Assembly: GCA_038198445.1 (NCBI GenBank) | Contig: JBBPZZ010000108.1 | Span: 1-33,309, forward strand | Direction of reading: 5' to 3' | Length of the DNA: 33,309 nt | From: JACDDK01 sp038198445 | Lineage (GTDB): Bacteria > Actinomycetota > Rubrobacteria > Rubrobacterales > Rubrobacteraceae | Part shown: positions 31,080 to 33,309 of the stretch, in pieces | Numbering within the stretch: the first letter of the stretch is position 1 | How the letters are laid out: each line of letters starts with the position of its first letter | Notes under the pieces: generated by a model | Database searches by the model: none | What the model saw: the letters and a program-made list of their open reading frames with translations, nothing else | What the model was told of the DNA's origin: nothing | Translations under genes and position numbers: made by a program

Positions 31080-33014
31080 CTAGCTCTGCGATGCGGCCTG
31101 CTCCTGGAGAGTATCCACGACGCTCGGGTCTGCGAGCGTCGAAGTATCGCCCAGGTCTTCCTCGCCCTCGGCGATGCCCCGGAGGATGCGGCGCATGATC
31201 TTACCGCTCCGCGTCTTGGGCAACTCCTCCACGGCCACGACCTGATCCGGCCTCACCGTCGGCCCTATCTCCTCCCCTACGTGCGCCCGAAGCTCTTTCA
31301 TTAAATCGTCGGTCTTCTCGCGATCGCCTTCGAGGATCACGTAGGCGAAGATCGCCTGTCCCTTGTCCTCGTCTTTCTTACCAACGACCGCCGCCTCGGC
31401 CACGGCGTGGTGAGAGACGAGTGCGCTCTCGACCTCCGCGGTGCTTACGCGGTGGCCGGAGACGTTCATCACGTCGTCCACGCGACCGGTTATGGTGAAG
31501 TAACCATCCTCGTCGCGCATGGCCCCGTCGCCCGCGAAGTAGACGTCCCCATATTTCTCCCAGTAAGTCTCGCGGTAACGTTCGGGGTCCTTGTACAGGG
31601 TGCGGAGCATTCCGGGCCACGGCTTCTTTATCACGAGGTTGCCCCGGCCCTCGCCCTCGATCTCGTTGCCTTCCTCGTCATAGAGGCCCGCCTCGATACC
31701 GGGGAAAGGGAAGGTCGCGCTGCCGGGCTTCGTGGTCGTGATGCCGGGCAAAGGCGTGATCATGATCCCGCCGGTCTCCGTCTGCCACCAGGTGTCCACT
31801 ATCGGGCAACGGCCGCCACCGAAGTTGTCGAAGTACCATTCCCAAGCCCTGGGGTTGATCGGCTCTCCGACGGTGCCGAGCAGCCGCAGGCTGGTAAGAT
31901 CGTGCTTCTCCAGCGGCCCGGTCCCGTTCTTCATGAAGGCCCGGATCGCCGTCGGCGCCGTGTACAGGATGGTCACCTTGTGCTTCTCGATAACGTCGAA
32001 CCAGCGATCGCTCTCCGGATATGCGGGCGTACCCTCGAACATCAGGCTCGTGCCGCCGTTCGCGAGCGGGCCGTAGACCAGGAAGGAGTGCCCGGTCACC
32101 CACCCCACGTCAGCCGTACACCAGTACACGTCGTCGTCCTTGAGGTCGTGGACCCATTTGTTGGTCGCCTTGACGTGCGTGAGGTAGCCACCGGTGGTAT
32201 GGACGATGCCTTTCGGCTTTCCGGTCGATCCCGAGGAGTAGAGAATGTAGAGCATGTCCTCGGAGTCCATCTCCTCCGCCGGACAGTCGTCGCTCGCGCC
32301 CTCCATCAAGTCTTGCCAGTACTGGTCGCGCCCATCGGTCATGGGTACTTCCTCGCCGGTGCGCTTCACGACGACGACGCTCTCGACGCTCGGGGAGTCG
32401 GCGAGAGCCTTGTCCGCGTTTTCCTTGAGCCCGCCGACCTTTCCGCCACGCGGCGCCTGATCCGCGGTGACCAGGACCTTCGCCTCGGCGTCGTTCATGC
32501 GGTCGCGCAGAGAGCCAGCCGAGAAGGCGGAAAACACCACGGAGTGCGGAGCGCCGATACGGGCGCACGCGAGCATGGCGATGGCGACCTCCGGGATCAT
32601 TGGCAGGTAGATGCCAACCCTGTCACCCTTCTCTACCCCGAGGTCCTTCAGGACGTTGGCGAACTTCTTGACCTCGGACGTAAGTTCGGAGTAAGTGTAG
32701 GTCTGTGTGTCACCTGGCTCGTCACCCTCCCAGATGAGAGCGGTCTTGTCTCCCTTACCCTGCTCGACCTGGTAGTCGAGGCAGTTGTAGGCGACGTTAA
32801 GCTTGCCGCCGACAAACCATTCAGCCTCGGGCGGCTCCCAGTTGAGGACCTGGTCCCACTCCTTGAACCAGTGGAGCTCACGGGCTCGGTCCGCCCAGAA
32901 ACCTTCGTAGTCCTCCGCCGCCTTCTCATAGACCGAAGGATCGTTTACGTTCGCCTGAGAAGCGAACTCCTCCGGCGGCTCGAAAGTGCGCTTCTCCACC
33001 TGCTCTTCACTCAT
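31080..33014 (-). CDS. acs: Acetyl-CoA synthetase (AMP-forming)
   Basis: Activates acetate to acetyl-CoA through acetyl-AMP. The 644-residue length is typical. Motifs: N-terminal FWADRARELHWFKEWDQVLN, then GGKLNVAYNCLDYQVEQG, P-loop LYSSGSTGKPKGIVHTTGGY, the acetate-pocket segment TADVGWVTGHSFLVYGPLAN, VDTWWQTETGG, the hinge and A8 region FTITGRVDDVMNVSGHRVST, and LPKTRSGKIMRRILR with the catalytic Lys regulated by acetylation in other bacteria. ATG at 33014 follows AAAGGAG by four bases and is preferred over the upstream in-frame start at 33038. It is monocistronic, ending at a stem-loop. No acetyltransferase or deacetylase gene lies adjacent. Confidence 0.97.
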   Translation of the reverse strand: MSEEQVEKRTFEPPEEFASQANVNDPSVYEKAAEDYEGFWADRARELHWFKEWDQVLNWEPPEAEWFVGGKLNVAYNCLDYQVEQGKGDKTALIWEGDEPGDTQTYTYSELTSEVKKFANVLKDLGVEKGDRVGIYLPMIPEVAIAMLACARIGAPHSVVFSAFSAGSLRDRMNDAEAKVLVTADQAPRGGKVGGLKENADKALADSPSVESVVVVKRTGEEVPMTDGRDQYWQDLMEGASDDCPAEEMDSEDMLYILYSSGSTGKPKGIVHTTGGYLTHVKATNKWVHDLKDDDVYWCTADVGWVTGHSFLVYGPLANGGTSLMFEGTPAYPESDRWFDVIEKHKVTILYTAPTAIRAFMKNGTGPLEKHDLTSLRLLGTVGEPINPRAWEWYFDNFGGGRCPIVDTWWQTETGGIMITPLPGITTTKPGSATFPFPGIEAGLYDEEGNEIEGEGRGNLVIKKPWPGMLRTLYKDPERYRETYWEKYGDVYFAGDGAMRDEDGYFTITGRVDDVMNVSGHRVSTAEVESALVSHHAVAEAAVVGKKDEDKGQAIFAYVILEGDREKTDDLMKELRAHVGEEIGPTVRPDQVVAVEELPKTRSGKIMRRILRGIAEGEEDLGDTSTLADPSVVDTLQEQAASQS

Positions 33015-33112
33015 GAGACTCCTTTCCCTGGTTCCCACTCATATCTGTATTCCCATATTGGTCCCACGCGGCACTATATATCAAACTTCCCGAGGGAGAA
33101 TGCCGCGGGCCG

Positions 33113-33139
33113 ATACGTTTACCGGACTGTGCTGTTCTC
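33113..33139 (-). promoter_or_regulatory. Weak ECF-like promoter candidate upstream of acs
   Basis: GAGAAC (33139-33134), 16 nt, CGTAT (33117-33113), on the acs strand about 99 bases before the ATG. The -35 departs from GAAAC, so this is suggestive only. The rest of 33015-33260 contains a TATAGT at about 33076-33071 without a -35, and probably the left end of the insertion sequence, whose boundary cannot be placed. Confidence 0.25.
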
Positions 33140-33260
33140 CTCCGAGTGCCTGCCCTTCCCCACCTTATCCTTAGACGACTGATGTGTAATTCAGATTCAC
33201 AGAGAAGGAGCCAGGATCGTATGCTGATGTACCAAACTCTCTCCAAAGGATGGTGCCATC

Positions 33261-33309
33261 ATGGATCTCGACTCCTTCTTGATCTCATTGTACGTTCTTG
33301 TAGACGATC
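33261..33309 (+). mobile_element. Start of an insertion-sequence transposase (cut by window edge)
   Basis: The last 49 bases encode MDLDSFLISLYVLVDD in an open frame from ATG 33261, with AAAGGA about ten bases upstream. This N-terminus closely resembles IS4/IS982-like DDE transposases, which commonly begin MxLDxxLxxLYVxVDD. Only 16 residues are visible, so the family is provisional and no catalytic residue is in view. The terminal inverted repeat should lie between about 33170 and 33250 but cannot be recognised without the other end. Confidence 0.6.

Noticed and set aside
31407..33182. Very long plus-strand open frame antisense to acs
   Set aside because: It mirrors acs exactly, lacks domains, and reads as a GC-rich shadow.
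1..33309. CRISPR array, toxin-antitoxin pair, prophage or defence genes
   Set aside because: No regularly spaced direct repeats, integrase, capsid or recognised defence domains were seen; apart from the IS edge the window is core genome.

Overview
The window is chromosomal DNA from a GC-rich bacterium, most likely an actinomycete-grade lineage near Rubrobacter. This is inferred from GC-rich codon use, frequent GTG/TTG starts, protein style and gene order; no 16S is present and no search was run. Almost all genes lie on the minus strand. The exceptions are a GntR regulator, a primary-type sigma factor, a doubtful small ORF and a transposase fragment at the right edge.

Layout, left to right. 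(1) 1-1914: a cut glutathione S-transferase coupled to a GNAT-like protein, divergent from a GntR regulator across overlapping promoters with an inverted repeat. (2) 1920-14041: a long colinear housekeeping block. In transcription order it is DUF697-like membrane protein, cardiolipin synthase, recJ, ROK glucokinase, rsmI, tatD, rsmA, ispE, tRNA-Gln, glmU, prs, rplY, pth. Many junctions overlap or nearly touch. The block couples envelope precursor supply (ispE, glmU), PRPP synthesis, ribosome maturation and tRNA recycling. (3) 14160-15254: an rpoD-type sigma factor. (4) 15322-18020: a small secreted protein, a possible one-TM peptide, a membrane protein interrupted by a frameshift, and a CtpA-like S41 peptidase lacking the usual catalytic lysine. 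(5) 18162-23962: a complete dipeptide/oligopeptide ABC importer in the order binding protein, two permeases, two ATPases. A perfect 18-bp stem-loop follows the binding-protein gene, and the leader is about 150 nt and repeat-rich. (6) 24212-26375: an ECF sigma factor, a zinc-finger membrane anti-sigma and a bactofilin-like multi-pass membrane protein, each coupled by an ATGA overlap. (7) 26790-30936: a GT-C glycosyltransferase, a Crp/Fnr regulator, an unknown protein and a YugP-type membrane zinc protease. (8) 31080-33014: acetyl-CoA synthetase, followed by the start of an insertion-sequence transposase.

The most interesting connection is regulatory. The ECF operon is preceded by a SigW-like promoter (GGAAAC, 16 nt, CGTATT). 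A second copy of the same bipartite motif (AGAAAC, 17 nt, CGTATA) lies directly upstream of the YugP-type protease about 4.6 kb away, and a weaker look-alike precedes acs. This suggests a small envelope-stress regulon containing the bactofilin-like membrane protein and the protease. The rest is mostly ordinary core genome. I see no CRISPR array, prophage, toxin-antitoxin pair or classical defence island.
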